A DNA stretch of 64,000 nucleotides, taken from an uncultured Planctomycetota bacterium (GTDB lineage: Bacteria; Planctomycetota; Phycisphaerae; UBA1845; Fen-1342). The position numbers and the translations under genes are program-made. Positions within the stretch are counted from its first letter, which is position 1, and every line of letters begins with the position of its first letter. The notes under the pieces are model-generated. The model had not been told where the DNA came from, made no database searches, and saw nothing but the letters and a program-made list of their open reading frames with translations. Of the stretch, positions 35,692 to 45,700 are shown in pieces. Location of the stretch: NCBI GenBank assembly GCA_900696525.1, contig CAADGL010000011.1, positions 124,001 through 188,000 on the forward strand, read 5' to 3'.

Positions 35692-36708
35692 TCACCGGGC
35701 AGCGCGGGGCGAGTCGCACCCCCCGGCCAGCGCCACCAAAAGGCGTTCCACGCCTGACTCTATCGACCGAGCGCCGACCTTGACTTGGGCGTCCAGCTCC
35801 GCGATGCCGGCAAGGATGGTGCGGAGCTTGCGCGGCGGAAGCCGGTCCAGCAGCGCGCCCAGCTCGCGCTCGCGGCCCCACATGTAGGCCATGCCTGCGA
35901 CGGTTCGCAGCGGCACACCCTGGCGGATGGCCTCCTGGGCCTCGAGCCAACGCCGGATGACCAGCGCCATGCCGCCGAGGGCCTTGTAGGCGGCGTCCGG
36001 ATCGGTGGCGAGCGCCTGGCGCCATTGCTCCATGGCCAGGGGCAGGCGGCCGAGCGCGGCGCTGTCCATGACGATGAAGATGCGCTCCTCGCGGCTCTGG
36101 CCGACGAGGGCCCGCACGTCGGCCTCGGTGATATCCGGACGTTCGCCCACGTACAGGCAGAGCTTCTCCACCTCACCGGCCAGCGCCCCCTGGTCGAGGC
36201 CGACCAGGTCCACCAGCCGCCCGATCGTCGCAGCGTTCATGCGTTTCTGGCGGGCTGCGACCTCCGACTGCACGAAGCCGGGGGCCGTCGCGCGGGTCAG
36301 CTTCTTGCATTGCACCAGCTCGCCGCCGGCGGCCGCCGCCGCCTTCGCCAGCCGCGTGTTGCTCGGAAAAGTCCGGCACGTGAGGATCAGCGTGCCGCTG
36401 CGGGAGGGGCGATTGACGTAGGCTTCCAGGCGCTCGCGGTGTGCGCTGATGAACTTGTCCGCGTCGCGGATGACCACGACGCGGCGCTCGCATAGAAAGC
36501 TGGGTGTCATCAGGTCGTCGAGGATCGCCGCCAGGCTCGGCCCGCCCTGGTCCTCCGGCCGCGTCCCGTCGTACTCCACCAGCGCCAGGCCCCGATCAAC
36601 CCCCGGCGGCAGCAGCCGGCCCAGCAGCCGCGAGAGCGCCACGCCCTTCTGGTACTCCTCGTCGCCGTAGAAAACGGCGATCGGCACGGGTTGAGCGACA
36701 GCGGCCAT
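35692..36708 (-). CDS. holA: DNA polymerase III delta subunit
   Basis: 338 aa, the clamp-loader delta subunit. Features: IAVFYGDEEYQKGVALSRLL at the start, FLCERRVVVIRDADKF, the segment EVEKLCLYVGERPDITEADV that sits at the family's domain II/III join, then the C-terminal helical collar domain. The start at 36708 has GAGGA 5 nt upstream; the longer open frame to 37218 is antisense to the TPR gene. It begins 7 nt after the upstream TPR gene stop, so the two are co-transcribed. Confidence 0.9.
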   Translation of the reverse strand: MAAVAQPVPIAVFYGDEEYQKGVALSRLLGRLLPPGVDRGLALVEYDGTRPEDQGGPSLAAILDDLMTPSFLCERRVVVIRDADKFISAHRERLEAYVNRPSRSGTLILTCRTFPSNTRLAKAAAAAGGELVQCKKLTRATAPGFVQSEVAARQKRMNAATIGRLVDLVGLDQGALAGEVEKLCLYVGERPDITEADVRALVGQSREERIFIVMDSAALGRLPLAMEQWRQALATDPDAAYKALGGMALVIRRWLEAQEAIRQGVPLRTVAGMAYMWGRERELGALLDRLPPRKLRTILAGIAELDAQVKVGARSIESGVERLLVALAGGCDSPRAAR

Positions 36709-36715
36709 GGGTTCC

Positions 36716-38026
36716 TCAGGGCGGGGTCGCGCACACGGCGTCGTCGCCGACCGCGTCGCCGGCGAAGAGACTAAGGCGTCGCAGGGCCCGGCTTCGCAGG
36801 TCGGACTCGTCGCTCTCGAGGCTGAGCACCCGTCGCCACGCGTCGAGGGCCGACCGGCGCTGTCCAAGGCGGTGCTCGACGTCGCCGTAGTGCAACCAGA
36901 AGCGACCCGCCCGCGGCTCCAGCTCCAGGAGCTTGCGCAGGTGATCGCGTGCTTCAGGGTAGCGGTTCTGCGCCACGCCAACCAGAGCCGCGCCCTCGAG
37001 CGCCGCGCGATGCTTCGGATCAAGCTGGAGCGCCCGCTGGAAAGCGTGCGACGCCTGGTCAAGCCGCCGCGCGCGCAGCTGCACCCCGCCCAGGCTCGCC
37101 AGCAGGTCGCTGCTTCCTGGCCAGAGCGCCACCGCCTCGCGCAGCCGGGCTGCCGCCAACTCCGGCTCGCCGCGACGCTCAAACTCCAGCGCTTTCCCGA
37201 GCAGGGCCTGGGCCTCACGCGCCGCTCTCGGCGATGGGTGCTCGTCGGCCGGCGACGGCGCGACGGCAGTGAATTCCCGTGCCGCCGCCAGGGACGCGGA
37301 CGGAGCGCCCACTGCGGACACGGACGGAGCGGCCCCGGCGGGGCTGGAAGCGGGCTCGGGAGGATCGAGAGGCAAAGACAGGTCGATCGTCAGCTCGTCG
37401 ACGGCGCGATTGCCGGCGCGGTCTGTCGCCACGAGCCTGAGCGCGACGCGCCCGTTGAACTCCGTGGGGACGATCCAATGCACACGGCCCTCGCGCACGA
37501 ACAGCGACCCCGCGTCGCGCCACAGCCCTTCCGACTCGCCGCGGCAAAACAGCCGTACGTGCGGGTCACGCAGGTTCTCTTCAATCAGCGTGCAGTCGAG
37601 CGCGACGATCCGCTCTCCGTCGGGCCCGCGGCGGCACGCGCCCGCACGGGCCTGAAGCGTCGGCGGCACCGTGTCGACGACCACCGACACGTGCGGGGTC
37701 GTGCCGCGCGTCGGCGGCGGGCCCGATGCGCCGGCGTCGTTCTCCACCACGATGTAGAAGTCATAGCGCCCGTCTCCGTCGACGCAGACACGCAAGGCCG
37801 ACGGCCCAATGGCGGTCGCCGGCAACGGGCGCCAGGTCCGGCAGGCGTCGGTCGACGCCCAGACGGTCGATGCCGACACCGACTCACCGGCGCCGACGTC
37901 GACGGACAGCGCAACCTGCCGGGAGGCGACGTACTGGCATTCGGCGGCCGGCTCGACGCCGGCCAGCGCCGCGGCCGTCGCGCCGGTGGCGAGTGCGGGA
38001 ATCAGCAGACGAGAGATGCTCGGCAT
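36716..38026 (-). CDS. Exported protein with beta domain and C-terminal TPRs
   Basis: 436 aa. Signal peptide (about 1-25: MPSISRLLIPALATGATAAA). An Ig/FN3-like beta region (about 30-210) with VDTVPPTLQAR and LVATDRAGNRAVDELTID, a Pro/Ala linker, then three TPR units (about 275-420: ALEFERRGEPELAAARLREA, AFQRALQLDPKHRAALEGAA). No catalytic motif. First gene of the minus-strand operon with holA, divergent from birA. Function unknown. Confidence 0.75.
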   Translation of the reverse strand: MPSISRLLIPALATGATAAALAGVEPAAECQYVASRQVALSVDVGAGESVSASTVWASTDACRTWRPLPATAIGPSALRVCVDGDGRYDFYIVVENDAGASGPPPTRGTTPHVSVVVDTVPPTLQARAGACRRGPDGERIVALDCTLIEENLRDPHVRLFCRGESEGLWRDAGSLFVREGRVHWIVPTEFNGRVALRLVATDRAGNRAVDELTIDLSLPLDPPEPASSPAGAAPSVSAVGAPSASLAAAREFTAVAPSPADEHPSPRAAREAQALLGKALEFERRGEPELAAARLREAVALWPGSSDLLASLGGVQLRARRLDQASHAFQRALQLDPKHRAALEGAALVGVAQNRYPEARDHLRKLLELEPRAGRFWLHYGDVEHRLGQRRSALDAWRRVLSLESDESDLRSRALRRLSLFAGDAVGDDAVCATPP

Positions 38027-38178
38027 TCCATTGCCCCCGGCGGTTGGCCCATCCGTGCACTGGGCGTATCGGCGCTCGCGGAGGTGGAGCTTCGGTCCCG
38101 GGCACGGGCGGCGCGAGCGCTGCGCCGCACCCGCAGCTTCCGCGCGAGCGGCGCGGCGTGGGCCAGCGCGTTCGGGTG

Positions 38179-38184
38179 TAAGAT
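38179..38184 (+). promoter_or_regulatory. -10 box of birA (leaderless candidate)
   Basis: TAAGAT ends 7 nt before the birA ATG at 38192, so the predicted +1 falls on or next to the start codon. No clear -35. Confidence 0.48.
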
Positions 38185-38191
38185 ATGCCGG

Positions 38192-39001
38192 ATGCATCGC
38201 CCGCTCAGCCAGCGCGACCTGCTTCCCGATGGGCCGCTTTCGCGCCTCGGGGACTCGTTGACGCTGCTGCCGGAGACGGACAGCACGAACAGCTACCTGC
38301 TGAACCGTGCCGAAGCGCTCCCCGACGGCGCCGTCGTGGCCGCCGAGTATCAGACAGCCGGCCGCGGACGCATGGGCCGGGGCTGGGCCGCGCCGCGCGG
38401 CTCGTCGCTGCTGCTCAGCGTGCTGCTGCACGAGGAGGAGGATTCGCCGCGGCTGGCCCAGGCGACCCTGCTGGCGGCGGCCGCCGTCTGCGAGACGATC
38501 GAGAGCGCCACCGATTGCGCCCCGGCCCTGCGCTGGCCGAATGACGTGACCATCGACGAGCGCAAGGTGGCCGGCGTCCTGGCCGAATCACGCCCGCTGC
38601 CCGGCGGCCGCGGCCAACCTCCGCGGCGGGCGCTCGTGATCGGCGTCGGCATCAACTGCCTCCAACAGCCGGGGCACTTCTCCGGCGAGTTGGCGCAGCG
38701 CGCCACGTCGCTCGAGATCGCCTCGCGGCAGGTCATCGACCGCGCGGCCATCGGCCACGCGCTGCTGCGGGCCCTCGATGAGCATCTGCGCGTCCGCTCC
38801 GGCGACGAGACGAACGCCCTTGTGCGACGCGCCATTACCCGTTATTGCGGGGAGCTCGGCGCCCACGTCGTGCTCCGCTGCGACGGGCGCGAGTATCGCG
38901 GCACGGTCGTCGATATCGGCGTCGACGGGGCGCTCGGCGTTCAGCTCGAGGATGGAGGGAGAAGGCGCTTTGTCCCCGCCACGACATCGCGGCTCTGGTA
39001 G
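38192..39001 (+). CDS. birA: Biotin--[acetyl-CoA-carboxylase] ligase, no DNA-binding domain
   Basis: 269 aa. Catalytic domain with ETDSTNSYLL, the biotin loop AGRGRMGRGWAAPRGSSLLL, RWPNDVTIDERKVAGVL (Lys of the active site) and GVGINCLQQPGH, then the SH3-like C-terminal domain (GTVVDIGVDGALGVQL). The N-terminal winged helix of E. coli BirA is absent, so this is a group I ligase without repressor function. It attaches biotin to the carboxylase BCCP. The start may be leaderless. Confidence 0.95.
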   Translation: MHRPLSQRDLLPDGPLSRLGDSLTLLPETDSTNSYLLNRAEALPDGAVVAAEYQTAGRGRMGRGWAAPRGSSLLLSVLLHEEEDSPRLAQATLLAAAAVCETIESATDCAPALRWPNDVTIDERKVAGVLAESRPLPGGRGQPPRRALVIGVGINCLQQPGHFSGELAQRATSLEIASRQVIDRAAIGHALLRALDEHLRVRSGDETNALVRRAITRYCGELGAHVVLRCDGREYRGTVVDIGVDGALGVQLEDGGRRRFVPATTSRLW

Positions 39002-40985
39002 CGCCGCCGGAGCGCTCCGCCACCGCTCCGCACGCCCCGATGGCGGGCGCGGCGCGCCCCGGGCCACGACCGCCCGCGCTGCGCCGCCGCGGGAACGCCC
39101 CTCCCCGACCGGCGCGCACCCGTCCGCGGCGCCCGCTGCCGCTCTATCGGCGCCCGCGGGTGCCGGCCGCCCCTGGCCAAACTTCGGCAACGGCGGCGCG
39201 CTGCATGCGTGCGCGGTGCTCGCCGCCATCGGTGCCGGATCGGGACTGGCGGCTTGCGCGGGCGAGGCCGCGTGGCACCTGCCGCCGCAGCGCGCCCAGG
39301 CGCTGCTGCTCGCGGCGTGCGGCGCCGGCGCCGCGCTGGGCTTCTGGCTGCCGCGCCGCGTGATCCTCGCGCGCCTGTCGCGGCACGCGGCGGCGGCACC
39401 GGGCCGCGCGGTCGTCACCGCGGACGCCGCCTTCGCCAGCGCCGCCGCCGCCGGCCTGTGCTTTCTCCTCGGGCTGGCGTGGCTCCTCGTGCTGTCGGTG
39501 GCGCTGTCGCTGGAGGACTGGCGCGAGCTCGTGATGCGGCAGTGGCTGCTCCCCAGGGTGCTTCAGCCGGGGCTGCTCCTCGCGCCGCTTGCGGCGGCCA
39601 CGCTGCTGATGAGCGCCGCGGCGACGGTGCTGCTCGTGGTGCTGCACGGGTGGCATCGCCTGGCGAATCCGACGGGCGGAGCGGTCATGGATCTGTGGGC
39701 GCTGGTTCTGGGTGCAATGGCCGTTGGCGGGGCCGTGGCCGCCGTGCTTCCGCAGGATCATCGGCTGCCGGTGCTGGCGGCGCCGCTGTGCACGTTCCTC
39801 GCGGCCGTCGCGCCGGTGGTCACGGGCGCACGTCCGCGCGGTGCCGTGCCGGGGGCCGTCGTGGATCCGACCGCGCGGCCGCCGCGGACCGACGTCCTGA
39901 CGGTCGCCTCCGCAGCGGCGGTCGTCGCTTCGGCGGCGATCGCGTTGGGTGCGGCGGCGGACGCCAACATGGGCGGCAGGCTGGCGTGGCTCGCGGCCGG
40001 CGCGGCGTCGGGCGTGCTGTTGGCGCGCCTGCTGCTCTGGATGTCCGTGCCCGACACGATGGGTGCGTTGGCGCTACTGGTTGCCGCGGCCGCGTCTCTT
40101 TCCAGGCAGCCGGACAGCTGGGCGGGCATTGTCGGAGCAGTGGCCGGCTCGGTTGCCATCGTCGTGGCGGCGCGGCGCGTCGCCCGCGCCGGGTGCAGCC
40201 GGCAATCCACGCTGGCGAGCTGCGGCGCAGCGGCCGCGCTCGCGGCCTTCGCGGTCGCGGCGGTGGCGAGCATGGTGCCCGCGATCGGGAGCGCCGTACT
40301 CGTCCGCGCCGTCGCTCTTGCGGCAGCGGCGGCAGCCGTGTCGCAGGTTTGGCGCGCCGATCTGGCTGACCGGCCGTTCGCGATGCGAGGTCTCAGCGCG
40401 CTGCTGGGGGCCGCGGTGATCCTGCTCGGAGCAGTCACCTGGCCGGCAGCGCCTCAGGCGGAGGCGCTGCCCACGCCGCAAGCGCTGCAAGATTCGCCTG
40501 CCACGCGCCTGGCGCACGAGCTGTACGCCGCCGGCGCCATGCGCATCGTCCACGTGACGGCGCCAACCGCAGTTCACGAGCATGCCGTCGACAGCGCCTG
40601 GTCGGCCGACCGGCAAGGCGCCTCGGCCGACGTCGTCGTCGTAGCGGCCGGTGCGCCGGAGGCCGTTCCGCCACCGGCCGCGGACCGGCAGGCCCGCCGG
40701 CTCTCGCGCCGGCTGTGGCGTGCCGCGGCGCCGGGCGGGCGCCTGGTGATCGAGCTGCCGGCGGGTGCGCTGGCGCGGGCGGCTGCTCAGGCGGATATGC
40801 TGAGAAGCGCGCGGCCTGGAACCCGGGCGTTCGCCCTGCGCGTGACGCACAACGGGTCGGAATACGAGGCGTTATTAGCCGGGCCGGACGTGGCCGAATG
40901 GATCGGCCAGCGGCCGCTGCCGCCGGCGGCGGTTGTGAAGCTCACGCCCCTGGGCCCCGCGCCGGGCGCGGACGGCGCGCCGTGA
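38952..40985 (+). CDS. Multi-pass membrane protein with spermidine-synthase-like C-terminus
   Basis: About 678 aa. Some twelve or more Ala/Val/Leu-rich membrane helices span about residues 75-500. The soluble end holds a partial Rossmann/methyltransferase-like piece (ADVVVVAAGAPEAVPPP, then LWRAAAPGGRLVIELP), like the fused membrane/spermidine-synthase proteins of other bacteria but without a clear SAM-binding loop. No good start codon lies after birA; the ATG at 38952 overlaps birA by 50 nt, and later GTGs fall inside the first helix. Start uncertain, function unknown. Confidence 0.65.
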   Translation: MEGEGALSPPRHRGSGSAAGALRHRSARPDGGRGAPRATTARAAPPRERPSPTGAHPSAAPAAALSAPAGAGRPWPNFGNGGALHACAVLAAIGAGSGLAACAGEAAWHLPPQRAQALLLAACGAGAALGFWLPRRVILARLSRHAAAAPGRAVVTADAAFASAAAAGLCFLLGLAWLLVLSVALSLEDWRELVMRQWLLPRVLQPGLLLAPLAAATLLMSAAATVLLVVLHGWHRLANPTGGAVMDLWALVLGAMAVGGAVAAVLPQDHRLPVLAAPLCTFLAAVAPVVTGARPRGAVPGAVVDPTARPPRTDVLTVASAAAVVASAAIALGAAADANMGGRLAWLAAGAASGVLLARLLLWMSVPDTMGALALLVAAAASLSRQPDSWAGIVGAVAGSVAIVVAARRVARAGCSRQSTLASCGAAAALAAFAVAAVASMVPAIGSAVLVRAVALAAAAAAVSQVWRADLADRPFAMRGLSALLGAAVILLGAVTWPAAPQAEALPTPQALQDSPATRLAHELYAAGAMRIVHVTAPTAVHEHAVDSAWSADRQGASADVVVVAAGAPEAVPPPAADRQARRLSRRLWRAAAPGGRLVIELPAGALARAAAQADMLRSARPGTRAFALRVTHNGSEYEALLAGPDVAEWIGQRPLPPAAVVKLTPLGPAPGADGAP

Positions 40986-41016
40986 GACAATCCTTCAAGA
41001 CCATGTGGGAGCCCCC

Positions 41017-41922
41017 ATGTCGCTGCTCGTGACCGGCTCGATCGCCCTCGATTCCGTCGAAACACCACACGGAAGCGCCACCGACGTCCTCGGCGGATCG
41101 GCGGTGTATTTCTCGCTGGCGGCGTCGCTGTTCGCCCCCGTGCGCATGGTGGGGGTCGTCGGCGAGGACTTCGAGCCGAGCCTGCTGGATCCGCTTGCCT
41201 CGCGGCGGATCGACGTCAGCGGCGTGGAGATCCGCCGCGGCAGCCGTACGTTCCGCTGGCAGGGACGCTACCAGGGCGCGATGAACGACGCCGAGACGGT
41301 GGACGTGCAGCTCAACGTGCTGGCCGAGCGCGGCGCGACGGTGCCCCCGGCGTTCATGGACAGCCGCTGCGTATTCCTGGCGAACACGCACCCGGCGCTG
41401 CAACTGGGCTTCGCCCAGACGCTCTCGAAGGCCGAGCTGATCGTCTGCGACACGATGAATCTCTGGATCGAGAACGAGCGCGAGGCGCTGCTGCGGACAC
41501 TGCGCGCCGTGCACGGGCTCGTGCTCAATGAGGGCGAGGCGCGGCTTCTGACGGGAAAGAGCAATCTCGTCGGCGCCGGCCGCGAGATTCTGACGCTCGG
41601 TCCGCGCTTCGCCGTCATCAAGAAAGGCGAGCATGGCAGCCTGCTCGTCTCCCATGACGACCTCTTCGTCGCCCCGGCCTACCCCACCGAGCGCACGATC
41701 GACCCGACCGGCTGCGGCGACACGTTCGCCGGCGCGATGATGGGCTACCTGGCGGCGAACCGAAGCTACGACCGCATGGCGCTCCGCCGCGCCATGCTGC
41801 ACGGCTCGGTCACGGCTTCGTTCGTGATCGAGTCGTTCTCGATCGACGCCCTGACGCGCGTCACGCCGGAGGACGTCGCCAGGCGGCTGCGCGAGCTGCG
41901 CGACATCATCCGCTGCGACTGA
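41017..41922 (+). CDS. PfkB-family carbohydrate/nucleoside kinase
   Basis: 301 aa ribokinase-fold kinase. N-terminal GSIALDSVETP and VLGGSAVYFSLAAS, central DTMNLWIENER and LNEGEARLLTG, and the C-terminal catalytic loop DPTGCGDTFAGAMMG with the base Asp. The substrate (sugar, adenosine or other) cannot be read. GGAG lies 5-8 nt before the ATG at 41017. It is followed after 26 nt by thpR on the same strand. Confidence 0.9.
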   Translation: MSLLVTGSIALDSVETPHGSATDVLGGSAVYFSLAASLFAPVRMVGVVGEDFEPSLLDPLASRRIDVSGVEIRRGSRTFRWQGRYQGAMNDAETVDVQLNVLAERGATVPPAFMDSRCVFLANTHPALQLGFAQTLSKAELIVCDTMNLWIENEREALLRTLRAVHGLVLNEGEARLLTGKSNLVGAGREILTLGPRFAVIKKGEHGSLLVSHDDLFVAPAYPTERTIDPTGCGDTFAGAMMGYLAANRSYDRMALRRAMLHGSVTASFVIESFSIDALTRVTPEDVARRLRELRDIIRCD

Positions 41923-41948
41923 ACGGCGTCTTCGGACGGGCAATCAGC

Positions 41949-42551
41949 ATGCGGTGCTTCGCCGCCATCGAGCTGCCGGACGGGCTGCGCCGAGCCTTGC
42001 GTGAGACGATCGCGCGCGGCCAGCGCCTGGCCGGCGGCCTGCGCTGGTCGAGCGCCGACCAGCTTCACGTCACGCTCTGGTTCTTCGGCGAAACGGCGAA
42101 CGAGCGCATCCCCGAGCTATGCGCCGTCCTCGACGAGGCGGCGCGCGACCTGACGCCATTCGACCTGGCGCTCGCGACCCTCGGCTGCTTTCCGTCGATT
42201 CGCGCACCGCGCGTGCTTTGGTGCGGCGTGGACGATCCGCGGCGCGGCTGCGCGGCGTGGTTGGGCGCGGCCGCCCCGCTGCTGGCGCGGCTGGGCTACC
42301 AGGCCGAATCGCGGCCGTTCATGCCGCACGTGACGCTGGCTCGGGCCCGCGGGCCGTCGGAGTCCGCCGCCATCCGTCGAGTGCTCGCGGCCGAGACGAG
42401 CCGGGGGAGGCTATCGACGGCATCGGCGCCAGGGATGGCCAGTATGCGCGTGGAGGAGGTGGTTCTCATGGAGAGCCGGCTGGATACGCGCGGCGCCCGA
42501 TACGTTCCCGTTCATCGCGCGCGGCTTGGGCCGTCGGTCGAGCCAGGTTGA
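41949..42551 (+). CDS. thpR: RNA 2',3'-cyclic phosphodiesterase
   Basis: 200 aa, 2H phosphoesterase fold. Both HxTx motifs are present: LHVTLWFFG near residue 39 and MPHVTLARA near residue 127. N-terminal MRCFAAIELP is typical. The enzyme opens RNA 2',3'-cyclic phosphates, and homologues also act on tRNA ends. It follows the kinase gene by 26 nt. The last ~20 residues run past the usual family end. Confidence 0.92.
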   Translation: MRCFAAIELPDGLRRALRETIARGQRLAGGLRWSSADQLHVTLWFFGETANERIPELCAVLDEAARDLTPFDLALATLGCFPSIRAPRVLWCGVDDPRRGCAAWLGAAAPLLARLGYQAESRPFMPHVTLARARGPSESAAIRRVLAAETSRGRLSTASAPGMASMRVEEVVLMESRLDTRGARYVPVHRARLGPSVEPG

Positions 42552-42592
42552 TGGGCCGCCGCACCGCGTGTTTCGCTCGTTGCGGGTGAATA

Positions 42593-42619
42593 CACTCGCC
42601 GGCGCTCGCGGCTCGTGCG
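42593..42619 (+). repeat. Dispersed 27-bp repeat, copy 2
   Basis: One mismatch from the copy at 7660-7686. It lies 41 nt after the thpR stop and just upstream of the dnaE2 promoter. The flanks differ from copy 1. Confidence 0.68.
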
Positions 42620-42630
42620 CGTTCACGGAC

Positions 42631-42666
42631 TTGCCTTGCCTCCCGTAATATGTTAGTATGATGTTA
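42631..42666 (+). promoter_or_regulatory. dnaE2 promoter with direct-repeat operator
   Basis: TTGCCT (42631-42636), 17-bp spacer, TAGTAT (42654-42659). Overlapping the -10 is a direct repeat GTTA-N7-GTTA (42652-42655 and 42663-42666), one helical turn apart. This has the same geometry as the alphaproteobacterial LexA box (GTTC-N7-GTTC). It sits in the only AT-rich island of the area. Confidence 0.6.
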
Positions 42667-42709
42667 GGTATGCTGGGGGGCGTTCCGGCATCCAACTGTC
42701 ATCAACCGT

Positions 42710-45700
42710 ATGCAGCGCGAGCAGCTCGTGTTCCGTGGCCCGCAACCGAATGCGCATGCGCCCCAGGCGGGGCGTGTTCATCGCTTGTGCGGGAAGCCCA
42801 GTCGCGGGTCTCTTGCGCGCCCGCCTCGACGGAACGCCCTCTCCGCGCGTACTTCAAGGCCGGCCGCGTCAGGATCCGGCACAGCGCCGTCGGTGGCGCC
42901 GAAACCAGACGCGCCGGACCCTGTCGTGCCGAATCACGACGCGCCGAAGCTCGATGTGCCGAATCTTGACGCGCCGGACCTCGATGCGCCGGACCTCGCC
43001 TACGCCGAGCTGCACTGCCTGTCGAACTTCTCGTTCCTGCGGGGCGCGTCGCATCCGGAAGAGCTGGTCGAGCAGGCCGCGGCGCTGGGCTACGCCGCCA
43101 TCGCGATCACCGACCGCAACTCGCTGGCGGGCGTGGTGCGGGCGCATGTGGCGTGGAAGAGGATGAGCGACGCGACGGAGAGACGAAGTGACGAAGCCGT
43201 GGAGGAGGACTCGGACTCGTCACTCCGTCGCTCCGTCACACCGTCACTCCGTCACGCTCTTCCCAAGCTCATCATCGGGGCCGAGATCACGCCGGTGGAC
43301 GCGCCGCCGTTGGTGCTGCTGGCGCCGACGCGGACGGCCTACGGCCGGCTGTGCCGGCTGATCACGCGTGGGCGGCTGCGCTGCCGCAAGGGCGAATGCG
43401 AGATCCGCCTGGCGGACATCGTCGAGCTGTGCGCGGGCAGCGGGCTGATTGCGATTGTGGTTGAAGAGAGTGACGAAGTGACGCAGAGACGAAGTAACGA
43501 AGTGGAGAAGGCAGCAAACTCCGGCGTTTCCTTCCCTCCCTTCGTCCCTCCGTCCCTTCGTCACTATCACGCTGTATTCGACGGCCTGCTCTTTCTCGCC
43601 GCCACGCTCCGCTGCGACGTGCCCGACGCGCAGCGCCTGGCCGAGCTGGCCGATCTGTCCGAGCGCACCGGCATCCCGCTGGTGGCCGCCAACGCCGTGC
43701 TCTATCACGAGCCGCAGCGGCGCTACTTGCAGGACGTGCTGACGTGCATCCGCGAGAAATGCACGCTGGCGGAGGCGGGCTCGCGCCTGATGGCCAACGC
43801 CGAGCGGCACCTGCGCCCGCGCGGCGAGATCGCCCGGCGCTACACGCGCCACGCCGCCGCGCGGCTGGCGCGGATCGGCCGCGAGGCGCTAGCGCGCACG
43901 CTCGAGATCGCCGAGCGCTGCACCTTCACGCTGGATGAGCTGCGCTACGAGTATCCACACGAGCTGGTGCCCGCGGGCGCGACGGCGATGGAGCATCTGG
44001 AGGAGCTGGTATGGGCTGGGGCCGCGGAGACATATTGCGGCAGGACCGATGCGCACCCTGGAAACGCCGCGGCTTCAGCAACCGGTTTTGCTCGATCACT
44101 CCGCCACTCCGCCCTTTCGTCGCTGCGTCGCTCCGTCATTCCGTCACTCCCCGGCAATATCAACGACCTCCTCAACGCCGAGCTTGCCCTCATCCGCGAC
44201 CTGGGCTACGAGCACTACTTCCTCACGGTCCACGACCTCGTGCGCTTTGCCCGCTCGCGCGGCATTCTCTGCCAGGGCCGCGGCTCGGCGGCGAACTCGG
44301 CCGTGTGCTACTGCCTGGGCGTCACCGCGGTCGATCCGGCGCGGCACGACCTGCTCTTCGAGCGGTTCATCAGCCGCGAGCGCAACGAGCCGCCGGATAT
44401 CGACGTGGATTTCGAGCATGAGCGGCGCGAGGAGGTGTTTCAGTACATCTACCGGAAATACGGCCGGGAGCGCGCCGGCATCACGGCAGAAGTCATCAGT
44501 TACCGCCCGCGCAGCGCCGTGCGCGACGTCGGCAAGGCGCTGGGGCTGTCGCTGGACGCGGTTGACGTTCTGGCCAAGGCGATCGACTGGTTCGACGACC
44601 AGCCGCTGCCAGAGCACGCCCTGCAAAGCGCCGGGATCGACGCGAATGACCGCACCATCCGGATGCTCGTGCGGCTGGTCAGGCAGATTCTGGGCTTTCC
44701 GCGGCACCTGTCGCAGCACGTCGGCGGCTTTGTCATTACCGAGACGCCCTTGTGCGAGATCGTGCCGCTCGAAAATGGCGCCATGCCCGAGCGCACGTTC
44801 ATCGAATGGAACAAGGACGACATCGACGCGCTCGGAATCCTGAAGGTCGATTGCCTGGCGCTGGGGATGCTGACCGCGGTGAGGAAATGCCTGGGGCTGC
44901 TGGAGCGCGAACGGGATCAGGGATCAGGGATCAGGGCCCTCCGCGACATTCCTGCCGAAGACCCCCGCGTCTACGACATGATCTGCCGCGCCGACACCGT
45001 CGGCGTCTTCCAGATCGAGTCCCGCGCCCAGATGTCGATGCTGCCGCGGCTCAAGCCCCGCAACTTCTACGACCTGGTCATCGAGGTCGCCATCGTCCGC
45101 CCAGGCCCGATCCAGGGCGGAATGGTCCATCCCTACCTGCGCCGCCGCGACGGACTCGAAGAGATCACCTATCCCAGCGACGACGTCCGCCGGGTGCTGC
45201 ACAAGACCCTCGGCGTGCCGATCTTCCAGGAGCAGGTCATGCGGCTGGCCGTCGTCGCGGCGGGCTTCACCCCCGGCGAGGCGGATCAGCTCCGCCGGGC
45301 GATGGCGGCCTGGCGCCGCAGCGGCGATATCCAGAAGTTCCAGGTCAAGCTCATCCGCGGCATGCTGGCCAAGGGCTACAGCCGGGAGTTCGCCGAGCAG
45401 ATCTACAGGCAGATTCAGGGTTTCGGTGAGTATGGCTTTCCCGAGAGCCACTCCGCCAGCTTCGCCATTCTGGTGTATGCGTCGGCCTGGCTGAAGCGCT
45501 ATCACCCGGCGGCGTTCTGCGCGGCGATGCTGAACTCGCAGCCGCTCGGCTTCTACACGCCGGGGCAGCTCATCCGCGACGCGATCGCGCACGGCGTCGA
45601 GGTTCGGCCGGTGGACGTGCTGCACAGCGAGTGGGATTGCACGCTGGAAGAAGGTGACGGAGGGACGGAGAGCCGAAGTGACGCAGCGAAGGGCGATGAC

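Noticed and set aside
43166..43570. CRISPR-like array
   Set aside because: Units are 8 bp, degenerate, without spacers of fixed size, and in frame within dnaE2. No cas genes are nearby.
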